DNA of 64,000 nt from Coprenecus sp949297365. Its GTDB lineage: Bacteria > Bacteroidota > Bacteroidia > Bacteroidales > UBA932. The notes beneath the pieces were generated by a model that was given only the letters and a program-made list of their open reading frames with translations, was not told the origin of the DNA and searched no databases. Of the stretch, positions 26,266 to 34,174 are shown piece by piece; positions within the stretch are counted from its first letter, which is position 1; the number at the start of each line of letters is the position of its first letter. The stretch covers positions 2,441,121 to 2,505,120 of the forward strand of contig OZ006987.1 of NCBI GenBank assembly GCA_963931055.1. Direction: 5' to 3'. A program made the translations under genes and the position numbers.

Positions 26266-26709
26266 CTATTTAGGTGGATAAAATTCCTGAAATGTTCCGT
26301 CAGAGTAGAACAATGTGATCCGTCTGACCTCTTTGGCGGATATCCTGGGCAATGTGCGGGGTTCTTCAGAGTCGTCCGGAATCATCTCTACATCATTATC
26401 ATCCATGATTTCCTGCGGACTGCTGATGTCTATATGTCCGCTCTGTCCGGAAAACAAGTCTCCGTTGTCGGACGGCAGGGGAGATGCCGGCTGATCCTGT
26501 TCACGGAACGGCTTGCCTTTGCCGAGGAGGAACCAGTCGGGATTGACAGACGGAAACTTGAGCAGAAATTTCTGGATAAACTCAAAACTCGGCTTGTTCC
26601 GCCCTGAGAGGATATGCGAGACATTGGCCCTCTGTATCCCCATTATGTCCGCAAATTGAGCCGGCTTAAGCTGTTCGAGCTCCAAAAATTGTTGTAAACG
26701 CCTATTCAT
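26266..26709 (-). CDS. XRE-family helix-turn-helix regulator
   Basis: A 147-residue DNA-binding protein. The N-terminal 60 residues form a Cro/C1-type HTH (LEQLKPAQFADIMGIQRANVSHILSGRNKPSFEFIQKFL), a form common in Bacteroidetes. A short segment NPDWFLLGKG follows, then an acidic linker. The C-terminal end (RRITLFYSDGTFQEFYPPK) is a small conserved tail seen in similar proteins. Its promoter overlaps the palindrome TTGTTAACAA, which suggests autoregulation. It stands alone between pyrD and a long AT-rich gap, and its targets are not evident. Confidence 0.8.
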   Translation of the reverse strand: MNRRLQQFLELEQLKPAQFADIMGIQRANVSHILSGRNKPSFEFIQKFLLKFPSVNPDWFLLGKGKPFREQDQPASPLPSDNGDLFSGQSGHIDISSPQEIMDDNDVEMIPDDSEEPRTLPRISAKEVRRITLFYSDGTFQEFYPPK

Positions 26710-26730
26710 ATTTGTTAATACTTACAGTTA

Positions 26731-26760
26731 CAAATGTACACATTATTTTGTTAACAAATA
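26731..26760 (-). promoter_or_regulatory. XRE promoter with overlapping palindromic operator
   Basis: Minus-strand TACATTTG (26731-26738) lies 22 bp before the XRE ATG. A -33-like TTTG at 26755-26758 falls inside the palindrome TTGTTAACAA (26748-26757). Related half-sites TGTTAAC and TTGTTAA occur at 26783-26789 and 26712-26718. Autorepression is inferred. Confidence 0.4.
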
Positions 26761-27175
26761 AACTCAAACAGAAAAGAACAAATGTTAACATATTAGTCTG
26801 GATTTTTTATCTGGTTTGATAACTAGAGTATTATAATATGCGCCATAATTAAATAGATACTATATATAGACTTTAATTAACAATTGATAACTAGTAGATT
26901 ATATATTATATAATATGATTTCAAGCAGCATAATCATGATAAATCATACGATCTGCTACCCGATACGACTCATTATAACTCTAGATAAATATGCATAAAT
27001 AACTGATTATCCGCATATAGTATGATGTAAAAACACAACATAACAAAAAATTATTAAACAATTATAGCCATAATTTATCTATTTACAAATGTCTGCGAAA
27101 TACGTTTACAAAACTACCCGCACCGAGTGTTGATAAGTTATTAACAGATGTAAACAATTTTGAAAAAACGATTAT
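26761..27175. other. AT-rich gene-free stretch, candidate replication origin or regulatory region
   Basis: About 70-80% A+T by eye with no credible ORF. It contains DnaA-box-like 9-mers: TTATCCGCA (27007-27015), and an inverted pair TGTTGATAA / TTATTAACA (27128-27136 and 27138-27146). A run TAGTAGATTA lies at 26892-26901. The boxes are one or two bases off the TTATCCACA consensus, so an origin is only a hypothesis. Nothing else recognisable is in it. Confidence 0.25.
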
Positions 27176-27206
27176 TTTGAGATGGCCTGGATATTGTATA
27201 GATTTG
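27176..27206 (+). promoter_or_regulatory. promoter for the QueA-type gene
   Basis: TTTG (27176-27179), 19-bp gap, TAGATTTG (27199-27206). Spacing and boxes are ideal. The leader to the ATG at 27246 is about 33 nt and contains a CCGTTaaaACGG hairpin. Confidence 0.65.
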
Positions 27207-27245
27207 CATCGGAAAGTCCGTTAAAACGGCTAAAAACGCATAAAG

Positions 27246-28484
27246 ATGGCAATACCCGAAATCAATATATCTGACTATACCTACGATCTTCCTGAGGACC
27301 GCATTGCCTCCTATCCCATGGCTGAGCGTGATGCCTCAAAATTGCTTATATATAATAAAGGTGTCATTTCCGACACAGTTTTCTCCCGCCTGCCGGAGAT
27401 AATTCCATCCGACAGCCTGATGGTCTTCAACAATACCAAGGTTGTTCCGGCCAGACTCCTTTTCAGGCGGGCCACCGGGGCCTTTATAGAGATATTCTGC
27501 CTTGAGCCTGCTGAGCCGGAGGATTACAACCTGTGTTTCGCCTCTACCTCGACCTGCGTCTGGAATGTGATTGTCGGAAATAAGAAAAAATGGAAAGGCG
27601 AGCCGATAAAGTTGTATTTGCCTGAAAATCATGATGCTTCACTGGAGGCTATGGATTTGGAAGCTGTATTTGAGGGTGAGTCTGACGGAAAGATCCAGGT
27701 GCGTTTGCGCTGGAGAGGCGGAGAGCCTTTCTCAAAAGTCATGGAGATGTGCGGAAAGGTGCCTATTCCGCCTTATCTTCACCGTGATTCGGAAAGTATT
27801 GACACAGAGAGATATCAGACTTTATATGCGGCATACAGGGGCTCTGTGGCGGCTCCTACGGCCGGTCTGCACTTCTCGGACAATGTCCTGAAGGGGCTGG
27901 ACGTGCGTGGAATAGAACGGGAGAATGTGTGTCTGCATGTGGGCGCGGGTACATTTCTTCCGGTGAAAAGCGAGGCGATATCCGGCCACACTATGCATTC
28001 CGAACCGTTTTCCATATCATTCGATACTTTGAATAGAATATATAACAACCTTGGTAATAAGGATGTTATAGCTGTGGGTACAACCAGCGTGAGAACTTTG
28101 GAGTCACTCTATTGGCTGGGAGCCGACTGTGCTCTGTCGGGAGCAGCCGACTGGACTCCATCGCCTGTCGGACAATGGGTTCCGTATGAGTCAGGAGCAA
28201 AGGATGTGCCGGTTAAGGATGCTTTCGGCGCATTGCTGGAATATTGCGGGCGGAATAATCTGGACCGCATAATCGACCGGACCAGGATCATCATCGTGCC
28301 GTCATACCGTTATAAGGTGGTAACCAATCTGATAACCAACTTCCATCAGCCCAACAGCACGCTGCTTCTGCTGATAGCGGCCCTTATCGGAGAAGACTGG
28401 AGAAAGGTCTACGCCTACGCACTGGAACACGGTTTCCGTTTCCTCAGTTACGGGGATTCCTCCCTGCTTATACCCCGCGTATAG
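27246..28484 (+). CDS. queA: S-adenosylmethionine:tRNA ribosyltransferase-isomerase (QueA family, long form)
   Basis: A 412-residue QueA-family protein. QueA transfers and isomerises the ribosyl moiety of AdoMet to preQ1-tRNA in queuosine synthesis. Family motifs are present: DYTYDLPEDRIASYPM..RDASKLL at the N-terminus, VFNNTKVVPARL, KVPIPPYL, SVAAPTAGLHF, LHVGAGTFLPV, VGTTSVRTLES and TNFHQPNSTLLLL..LIG. It is about 60 residues longer than E. coli QueA (356), with extra sequence near residues 95-150 and 290-320. Bacteroidetes often carry such a longer form, sometimes as a second paralog, so the exact substrate is not certain. Own promoter; monocistronic or with M28. Confidence 0.85.
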   Translation: MAIPEINISDYTYDLPEDRIASYPMAERDASKLLIYNKGVISDTVFSRLPEIIPSDSLMVFNNTKVVPARLLFRRATGAFIEIFCLEPAEPEDYNLCFASTSTCVWNVIVGNKKKWKGEPIKLYLPENHDASLEAMDLEAVFEGESDGKIQVRLRWRGGEPFSKVMEMCGKVPIPPYLHRDSESIDTERYQTLYAAYRGSVAAPTAGLHFSDNVLKGLDVRGIERENVCLHVGAGTFLPVKSEAISGHTMHSEPFSISFDTLNRIYNNLGNKDVIAVGTTSVRTLESLYWLGADCALSGAADWTPSPVGQWVPYESGAKDVPVKDAFGALLEYCGRNNLDRIIDRTRIIIVPSYRYKVVTNLITNFHQPNSTLLLLIAALIGEDWRKVYAYALEHGFRFLSYGDSSLLIPRV

Positions 28485-28516
28485 TTTGGCGGATAGGGCT
28501 TTTTTATGTACATTTG
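28485..28516 (+). promoter_or_regulatory. promoter for the M28 peptidase-acyltransferase pair
   Basis: TTTG (28485-28488), 20-bp gap, TACATTTG (28509-28516), immediately after the queA stop and 21 bp before the next ATG. Confidence 0.6.
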
Positions 28517-28537
28517 CCACTATGAAAGCTTTTTAGA

Positions 28538-30142
28538 ATGAGGAAAATAAAAATAGTAACGGTTCTGTTGTCGTGCATTCTTGCATTCCTTGTGGCTGTG
28601 GGAACTTTTACTTTCCGCAGGGCCGGCAATGATTTTCCTACTGAAAAAGCTGTTCAGGATCTGAAGATTATATCATCCAAACCTCATTCCGTACTGCATC
28701 CCGAAGAGAGAGAGGCGGTCAGGAACTATCTCCATGACCGCCTGGAAGAGCTTGGAGGCAGTCCGGAGATACTCCGCTATGATACTGTCGCGAATGTCTA
28801 CTGCCGGTTCGAGCCGGCCGGCAGGGATACTTCGGACTCATACCTTTTACTGGTGGCGCATCTGGATTCCAGATTTCCTGAGCAGACGCCCAAAGGCACT
28901 GTATGTTCTTATGGTGCAGCAGATGACGGATATGGACTTGTAGTGATACTTGAATTAGTGCGGGGTGCATTGGAATATGCCGCTGACTGGAATCAGGGAC
29001 TAAAAGTCCTGTTTACGGACTCGGAAGAGAGAGACCTGGACGGCATGAGGTATGCGCTGGAGAGAAGCAACTCTCTGTTTGACAATGTCGGGCTGGCGGT
29101 CAATGTGGAAGCCAGGGGGGTGAAGGGCCCGGCCCTGCTGTTTGAGACTTCGGGCGGCAATGCCGCTTTAATGGACTTTTATACAGGCTATGCGCGTAGT
29201 CCGTACACATATTCCATGACCTCGGCTGTCTATGAAGTGATGCCCAACTATACGGACTTCACTCTGTTAAAGCCGCTTTTTCCGGGTTATAATTTCTCTG
29301 TGATTGACAATCTGCACTACTATCACAACGACAGGGACAATTTCTCCAATATTCATCCTGAGTCCATTGCGCACTACGGAGTGCAGCTCGCGCCTATGCT
29401 GAGAGAATATCTGACAGGGAAGCAGTATTCTGACCCTGGATATTTCAGAAGTGATGACAGCCGGATAGTCTTTACTGTTCCGGGACTGGGAACGTTCAAT
29501 TTTACAAGGACAGGCTATTATCTGCTCAATGCAGTGGTTCTGGCCCTATTCGTGCTGACGCTGAGTCTGTATGCCGCCATAGGCCGGGTGAGGATGCGCA
29601 ATGTGCTTCGCAATTCATTGACTGTCACCTGTTGCGGCGTCCTTTTGGCGGCAGCGGTTACGGGTGTGGTCTACGCTGCAGCGCGGCTGTCCGGAGTGCC
29701 GTTCTCGCTTTTCTCTACCAAATTCCTTACCTGGGACTGGATTCTGTCGCTTGTGGTAGCCGGTCTTACAGCCTTCCTCTATATACGGTTTTTCGTATCA
29801 AAAGTCCGTAAGTCGGACAATTTTGTATTTGAGCACGTGCTGGGGCTGCTGCTGGTGATGCTTGTGCTCTCCGCAGTGCTGCTATTTACGGTCGGAGAGA
29901 ATTTCTTCCTGCTGCTGCCGGCTCTCTGTGCTGTAGTGGCACTGCTGCTGCACTTGTTCGTGTATATGAATCTTATGTCTCTTCCTGCGTTGCTTCTGGT
30001 GGAGATTACCGGGGTGTCCTTTCTGTACAACCTCTATACAGCGTTGACTGTAGGCTCCTTGGGGATTGTTATGTTTTTGGCATATTTTTATTTAATCATA
30101 GCGGCCTCCCTTGTGAGGTGCTTTATGTATCAAAGAAGATAA
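28538..30142 (+). CDS. membrane-anchored M28 family metallopeptidase
   Basis: A 534-residue protein with an N-terminal membrane anchor (VTVLLSCILAFLVAVGTFTF), an extracytoplasmic peptidase domain and about eight C-terminal membrane segments from residue ~325 on. The M28 di-zinc site is visible: LVAHLDSRF (first His), GAADDGYGLV (bridging Asp), TDSEERDLDG (catalytic and ligand Glu), NVEARG, and the distal His in LHYYHNDRDN. The layout, an M28 domain followed by a polytopic C-terminus, recalls Fxna/ERMP1-type aminopeptidases. The substrate is unknown. The acyltransferase gene starts one base after its stop, so the two are coupled. Confidence 0.83.
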   Translation: MRKIKIVTVLLSCILAFLVAVGTFTFRRAGNDFPTEKAVQDLKIISSKPHSVLHPEEREAVRNYLHDRLEELGGSPEILRYDTVANVYCRFEPAGRDTSDSYLLLVAHLDSRFPEQTPKGTVCSYGAADDGYGLVVILELVRGALEYAADWNQGLKVLFTDSEERDLDGMRYALERSNSLFDNVGLAVNVEARGVKGPALLFETSGGNAALMDFYTGYARSPYTYSMTSAVYEVMPNYTDFTLLKPLFPGYNFSVIDNLHYYHNDRDNFSNIHPESIAHYGVQLAPMLREYLTGKQYSDPGYFRSDDSRIVFTVPGLGTFNFTRTGYYLLNAVVLALFVLTLSLYAAIGRVRMRNVLRNSLTVTCCGVLLAAAVTGVVYAAARLSGVPFSLFSTKFLTWDWILSLVVAGLTAFLYIRFFVSKVRKSDNFVFEHVLGLLLVMLVLSAVLLFTVGENFFLLLPALCAVVALLLHLFVYMNLMSLPALLLVEITGVSFLYNLYTALTVGSLGIVMFLAYFYLIIAASLVRCFMYQRR

Positions 30143-30143
30143 G

Positions 30144-31319
30144 ATGGGCAAAGATTATTCCAATATCAGACCTTATGATGACAGGGAGACTTCGCAGGCG
30201 CTGAAGCGTGTTGCGTCGGCTCCTGAGCTTAAAGCTATTTCAGACTTTATTTATGGCCCCGGGCACGAGGAGGAGCTTCGTGACAGGCTGCGTAACCTGG
30301 ACGGGATATATCAGTTCCAGGCATCTGTGATGGCCGGAGTCATACAGGCCATCATAGACAAGACTTCGGCAGGACTTACCGTAGAGGGGCTGGAGCATGT
30401 CCGGGACGGAAGGAAGCATATGCTCATCTCCAACCACAGGGATATCATCCTGGATCCGGCGATTATCCAGCTGGTGCTCTTCAACCATCATATTTCCACG
30501 ACAGAGATAGCCGTAGGAGACAACCTTATAGCCAATCCGCTGATTGAGGACATTTTCCGCTCCAACCGCATGATAAAGGTCGTAAGGGGAGGTACGCCGA
30601 GGGAGAAATATCTCTCGTCATCCCTTCTGTCGTCGTATATGCGGGAGAATATTACCTCGGACAGGTGCTCGGTATGGATAGCGCAGCGCAACGGCCGTTC
30701 CAAAGACGGGCACGACGCCACCGAGCAGGGCCTGCTTAAGATGTTCGAGATGAGCGGAAGCGGGGACTTTGTCAAGGACTTCAGGGAACTGTCGATACTT
30801 CCTATAGCCATATCCTATCAGTATGAGCCGTGCGACTTTCTGAAAGCCAGGGAACTGTATATCTCCAGAAGGGAGCGGTATGTCAAGAAGCCCGGAGAGG
30901 ACACGATAAGCATACTGACCGGTGTAAGGCAGGATAAGGGCCGCATAGCGTTTCATTTCTGCCCGGAAATCACTGAGCGGGAACTGACTGAGTGTGCCTC
31001 ATACGAGAAGAACGAGCGGTTCAAGGCCCTGGCGGACATCATGGACGGCAGGATCTGCGGCAGTTACCGTCTGTGGGATACCAACTACATAGCATACGAT
31101 ATGCTTGAGAAAGGAGAGGCCTGTGCTTCCGAGTATACGCATGAGAGCCGCGCGGTCTTCCTTGAGCGCATGAAAAAGGGCCTTTCCGCCATAGTGGAGA
31201 AAGAGCCCTGTATCGATATGGATGAGCTGACGGAGATATATCTCTCTATCTATGCTAATCCTGTACGTTCCGTACGTGAACGTCAAGCTGGGGATAGGGG
31301 AAGGTCATGCCCTGTTTAG
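30144..31319 (+). CDS. PlsC-like acyltransferase
   Basis: A 391-residue protein with a glycerolipid acyltransferase core. Motif I is LISNHRDIILDPAI, an NH-x5-D spacing instead of the usual NH-x4-D. A following motif is IKVVRGGTPREKY, and LPIAISYQYEPCDFLKARELY fits motif IV. It is likely membrane-associated and transfers an acyl chain to a lipid head group such as lysophosphatidate, though the acceptor is not certain. It is coupled to the M28 gene (TAA-G-ATG). Its final 65 bp overlap the convergent mscS gene, an unusually long tail overlap; the last 20 residues (RSVRERQAGDRGRSCPV) look non-conserved. Confidence 0.75.
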   Translation: MGKDYSNIRPYDDRETSQALKRVASAPELKAISDFIYGPGHEEELRDRLRNLDGIYQFQASVMAGVIQAIIDKTSAGLTVEGLEHVRDGRKHMLISNHRDIILDPAIIQLVLFNHHISTTEIAVGDNLIANPLIEDIFRSNRMIKVVRGGTPREKYLSSSLLSSYMRENITSDRCSVWIAQRNGRSKDGHDATEQGLLKMFEMSGSGDFVKDFRELSILPIAISYQYEPCDFLKARELYISRRERYVKKPGEDTISILTGVRQDKGRIAFHFCPEITERELTECASYEKNERFKALADIMDGRICGSYRLWDTNYIAYDMLEKGEACASEYTHESRAVFLERMKKGLSAIVEKEPCIDMDELTEIYLSIYANPVRSVRERQAGDRGRSCPV

Positions 31320-32160
31320 GGAAATCCTCGTAGATGAGCTTGTTGATGTCAAAGTACAGGCCCCAGTAGTCGCTGTTCTTCGTCCATGCCCTGGCTGTCA
31401 GGATGATGGCGCTGTCTCCGAGCTGCGAAAGGGCTGCGAAGGGAGGCTCAGGTGTGTTCAGAACCCTGGGATCCTTGCTGAGATAGTCTTTCAGCAGCGC
31501 GATGCCCTTTTCCGCGTCATCTCCGTACGATACGCTGATGTTCCAGTCTACGCGTCTGAGTTCGGATGTGCTGTAGTTCTGGATATTGCTGTTGGCGACG
31601 GAGCCGTTGGGCAGATGCACTATCTTATTGTCCACAGTGTGGATCTGGGTGGAGGTGATGTTGATGGCATCCACTGTACCGCTGAAGCCGTTGGCATCGA
31701 TATAGTCTCCGACCTTAAAAGGCTTGAACAGCAGCAGCATCACTCCGCCCGCAAAGTTCTGCAGGGTGCCGCTCAGTGCCATGCCGACAGCCAGACCGCC
31801 GGCGGCCAGAAGAGCTGCGAACGTGCTGGTGGGCACTCCTAGGATGCTGACGACGATAACGAAGAGCAGTACTGTCAGGGAGATGTTGACAAAGCTTACC
31901 GTGAATGTCGCCAGGGAAGGTTCTACTTTTCTCTTTGTGAATACTTTGCGGAGCAGTTTCTTGACTCGCCGTATTATCCATGCTCCAAGCAGATAGAGCA
32001 GTATTGCCGCGAGGACTTTCAATCCCCATTTGATGACGCTCTCAGTAACGGATGCGAAGATATCATGGCCGCTCATTGTGGATAGTTTGTGGATAGTCTC
32101 GCTGATTTCCACCGCAAGTGTGTCGGATGGATCCGGTGTTAAGTCTATTTGTGGTATCAT
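31255..32160 (-). CDS. mscS: MscS-family mechanosensitive channel
   Basis: A 301-residue inner-membrane channel that opens on osmotic downshock. Three N-terminal membrane segments end in the pore helix TM3 with its Gly/Ala pattern (AALLAAGGLAVGMALSGTLQNFAGGVMLL). The beta domain follows (FKVGDYIDANGFSGTVDAINITSTQIHTVDNKIVHLPNGSV). Length and motifs match E. coli MscS (286). It is a single gene, divergent from the lysine cluster; a -7 box at 32187-32194 on the minus strand overlaps the cluster's own promoter. It overlaps the acyltransferase 3' end by 65 bp. Confidence 0.93.
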   Translation of the reverse strand: MIPQIDLTPDPSDTLAVEISETIHKLSTMSGHDIFASVTESVIKWGLKVLAAILLYLLGAWIIRRVKKLLRKVFTKRKVEPSLATFTVSFVNISLTVLLFVIVVSILGVPTSTFAALLAAGGLAVGMALSGTLQNFAGGVMLLLFKPFKVGDYIDANGFSGTVDAINITSTQIHTVDNKIVHLPNGSVANSNIQNYSTSELRRVDWNISVSYGDDAEKGIALLKDYLSKDPRVLNTPEPPFAALSQLGDSAIILTARAWTKNSDYWGLYFDINKLIYEDFPKQGMTFPYPQLDVHVRNVQD

Positions 32161-32182
32161 AAAATTGATATTTGTAATAATA

Positions 32183-32214
32183 TTGGCAAATTTACTTAAC
32201 TTTTATTACATTTG
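32183..32214 (+). promoter_or_regulatory. promoter for the lysine fermentation operon
   Basis: TTG (32183-32185), a 21-bp gap, TACATTTG (32207-32214), then a leader of about 25 nt to the ATG at 32245. A minus-strand box TAAATTTG (32187-32194) for mscS lies inside it. I found no B12 riboswitch in this short region. Confidence 0.5.
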
Positions 32215-32244
32215 CTAATTGAAAATTTATAAATACTATCTTTG

Positions 32245-32895
32245 ATGAAAAAGGAAATAACACTGGATCAGGCCGTCTCAATGGTAAAGGACGGCATGAC
32301 CGTCATGGTCGGAGGTTTTCTGGGCGTAGGCGCTCCTCTCCGGATCATGGACGCGCTCGCAGAAAGTGGAGTCAAGGACCTGACTGTCATCTGCAACGAC
32401 ACGGCGTTCCCCGATAAGTCTCTCGGAAAGCTGGTCGTCAACAAACAGATTAAGAAACTCATTGTGTCACATGTCGGTACCAATCCCGAGACCGGCAACC
32501 AGATGAATGCCGGAGAACTGGAAGTGGAGTTCTCGCCCCAGGGTACTCTCGCCGAAAGGATTCGTGCCAAAGGTGCTGGCCTTGGCGGAGTGCTTACCAC
32601 GACCGGCATGGGGACTCTCGTAGCCGAGGGCAAGCCCGTGGTCAACGTGGACGGCAAGGATTATCTGCTGGAGAAGCCTCTGGGAGCCGATATCGCTCTG
32701 CTGGGCGCATCCATAGCCGATGAGTCAGGCAATCTGGTGTACAAGGGCACCACTCAGAATTTCAACCCCGTAATGGCCATGGCTGCCGACCTCGTGATAG
32801 TGGAGGCCGAGAAGGTGGTTCCCGTAGGGGAGATAGCTCCCGAGGCAGTTCATACCCCGGGTATTTTTGTGAATTATATCTATAAAAGGAAGTAA
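32245..32895 (+). CDS. atoD: butyryl-CoA:acetoacetate CoA-transferase, subunit A
   Basis: A 216-residue alpha subunit of a two-subunit CoA-transferase. The ATG at 32245 is preferred over the TTG codon just before it. The CoA-binding signature VMVGGFLGVGAPLRIMDAL lies at the N-terminus, and GTLAERIRAKGAGLGGVLTTTGMGTLVAEG is typical of AtoD/ScoA. With the beta subunit at 41,137 it should move CoA from butyryl-CoA to acetoacetate, releasing butyrate and recycling the acetoacetate made by Kce. The two subunits are unusually separated by eight lysine-pathway genes. It is the first gene of the operon, two bases before kal. Confidence 0.9.
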   Translation: MKKEITLDQAVSMVKDGMTVMVGGFLGVGAPLRIMDALAESGVKDLTVICNDTAFPDKSLGKLVVNKQIKKLIVSHVGTNPETGNQMNAGELEVEFSPQGTLAERIRAKGAGLGGVLTTTGMGTLVAEGKPVVNVDGKDYLLEKPLGADIALLGASIADESGNLVYKGTTQNFNPVMAMAADLVIVEAEKVVPVGEIAPEAVHTPGIFVNYIYKRK

Positions 32896-32897
32896 CA

Positions 32898-33284
32898 ATG
32901 GGCGCAAAATCACTTATCAGAATGCGTATGAGCTGCCATGACGCACACTACGGCGGCAATCTTGTGGACGGAGCCAAGATGCTCCAGCTTTTCGGAGACG
33001 TGGCGACTGAGCTGCTTATCATCAATGACGGAGACGAAGGCCTGTTCAAGGCGTATGACAATGTCGAGTTCATGGCTCCCGTATATGCAGGAGACTACAT
33101 CGAGGCCGAGGGTGAGATCGTGTCGGTGGGCAATACCTCCCGCAAGATGGTCTTCGAGGCCAGAAAGGTGATAGCACCCCGTCCTGACGTGTCGGATTCG
33201 GCTGCGGACGTGCTCGCAGAGCCTATAGTGGTCTGCAGGGCAAGCGGTACATGCGTGGTGCCCAAGAAGTGTCAGAGGAAATAA
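32898..33284 (+). CDS. kal: 3-aminobutyryl-CoA ammonia lyase
   Basis: A 128-residue hotdog-fold enzyme that removes ammonia from L-3-aminobutyryl-CoA to give crotonyl-CoA, the step joining lysine degradation to butyrate formation. The N-terminus LIRMRMSCHDAHYGGNLVDGAKMLQLFGDVATELL matches Kal of Fusobacterium and Clostridium, including the length of about 125-130. The central strand and active-site helix pattern is that of thioesterase-like hotdog proteins. It starts two bases after atoD and is followed by kce with an 18-bp gap. Confidence 0.92.
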   Translation: MGAKSLIRMRMSCHDAHYGGNLVDGAKMLQLFGDVATELLIINDGDEGLFKAYDNVEFMAPVYAGDYIEAEGEIVSVGNTSRKMVFEARKVIAPRPDVSDSAADVLAEPIVVCRASGTCVVPKKCQRK

Positions 33285-33302
33285 CAACATCACTGTCTTT
33301 AT

Positions 33303-34130
33303 ATGGAAAAATTGATAATCACCGCCGCCATCTGCGGTGCCGAGGTGCTCAAGGAGCACAATCCGGCAGTTCCTTATACCGTGGAGGAGTGCGTCAGGGA
33401 AGCCAAATCGGCCTATAATGCCGGTGCTTCTCTCATCCATCTTCACGTGCGTGAGGATGACGGTACGCCTACCCAGAGCAAGGAGCGTTTCAGAGTCATC
33501 ATCGAGGCCATCAAGAAAGAATGTCCCGATGTCATCATCCAGCCTTCTACCGGCGGAGCCGTGGGCATGACCAACGACGAGAGGCTTCAGCCCACCGAGC
33601 TGCTTCCCGAAATGGCAACTCTTGACTGCGGTACTCTCAACTTCGGTGGGGATGATATCTTCGAGAATACGGAGAATACCATCAAGTATTTCGGTCAGAG
33701 GATGATAGAGCGCGGTATCAAACCTGAACTCGAGGTCTTCGACAAGTCCATGATCGAGATGGCCCTCAGGCTGCACCGCAAGGGATATATTCAGGCGCCC
33801 ATGCATTTCGATTTCGTGATGGGAGTCAACGGAGGTATCGGAGGAGAACTCCGGGATTTCGTATTCCTGCGCGGCAGCATACCCTCTGACGCCACATATA
33901 CGGTGGCCGGTATCGGACGCTACGAGTTTCCTCTGGCAGCTGCCGCAATCATCGACGGCGGTCATGTAAGGGTGGGTTTCGAGGACAATGTGTACCTGAG
34001 CAAGGGTGTCCTGGCAAAGTCCAACGGAGAGCTGGTGGAGAAGGTGGTCCGCATCGCCCGCGAGTTCGGACGCGAGATCGCCACACCGGCCGAGGCACGT
34101 CAGATCCTTTCGCTGAAACCACTTAATTAA
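33303..34130 (+). CDS. kce: 3-keto-5-aminohexanoate cleavage enzyme
   Basis: A 275-residue TIM-barrel enzyme of the BKACE family. It condenses 3-keto-5-aminohexanoate with acetyl-CoA to give L-3-aminobutyryl-CoA and acetoacetate. The zinc site is visible: H46 and H48 in SLIHLHVRE, and the Glu in VRVGFEDN near residue 227. The substrate-ammonium contact lies in the same VGFEDN region. The N-terminus LIITAAICGAEVLKEHNPAVPYT is diagnostic. It lies between kal and kdd. Confidence 0.94.
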   Translation: MEKLIITAAICGAEVLKEHNPAVPYTVEECVREAKSAYNAGASLIHLHVREDDGTPTQSKERFRVIIEAIKKECPDVIIQPSTGGAVGMTNDERLQPTELLPEMATLDCGTLNFGGDDIFENTENTIKYFGQRMIERGIKPELEVFDKSMIEMALRLHRKGYIQAPMHFDFVMGVNGGIGGELRDFVFLRGSIPSDATYTVAGIGRYEFPLAAAAIIDGGHVRVGFEDNVYLSKGVLAKSNGELVEKVVRIAREFGREIATPAEARQILSLKPLN

Positions 34131-34138
34131 TAACTTTG
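34131..34138 (+). promoter_or_regulatory. possible internal promoter before kdd
   Basis: TAACTTTG directly after the kce stop, an exact -7 match, 37 bp before the kdd ATG in the longest gap (44 bp) of the cluster's first half. Confidence 0.3.
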
Positions 34139-34174
34139 AATCAGAATAATCAACAATCATAAAACTACAAAATT

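Noticed and set aside
32161..32244. B12 riboswitch before the lysine operon
   Set aside because: The region is too short and no B12-box is visible, although KamDE needs cobalamin.
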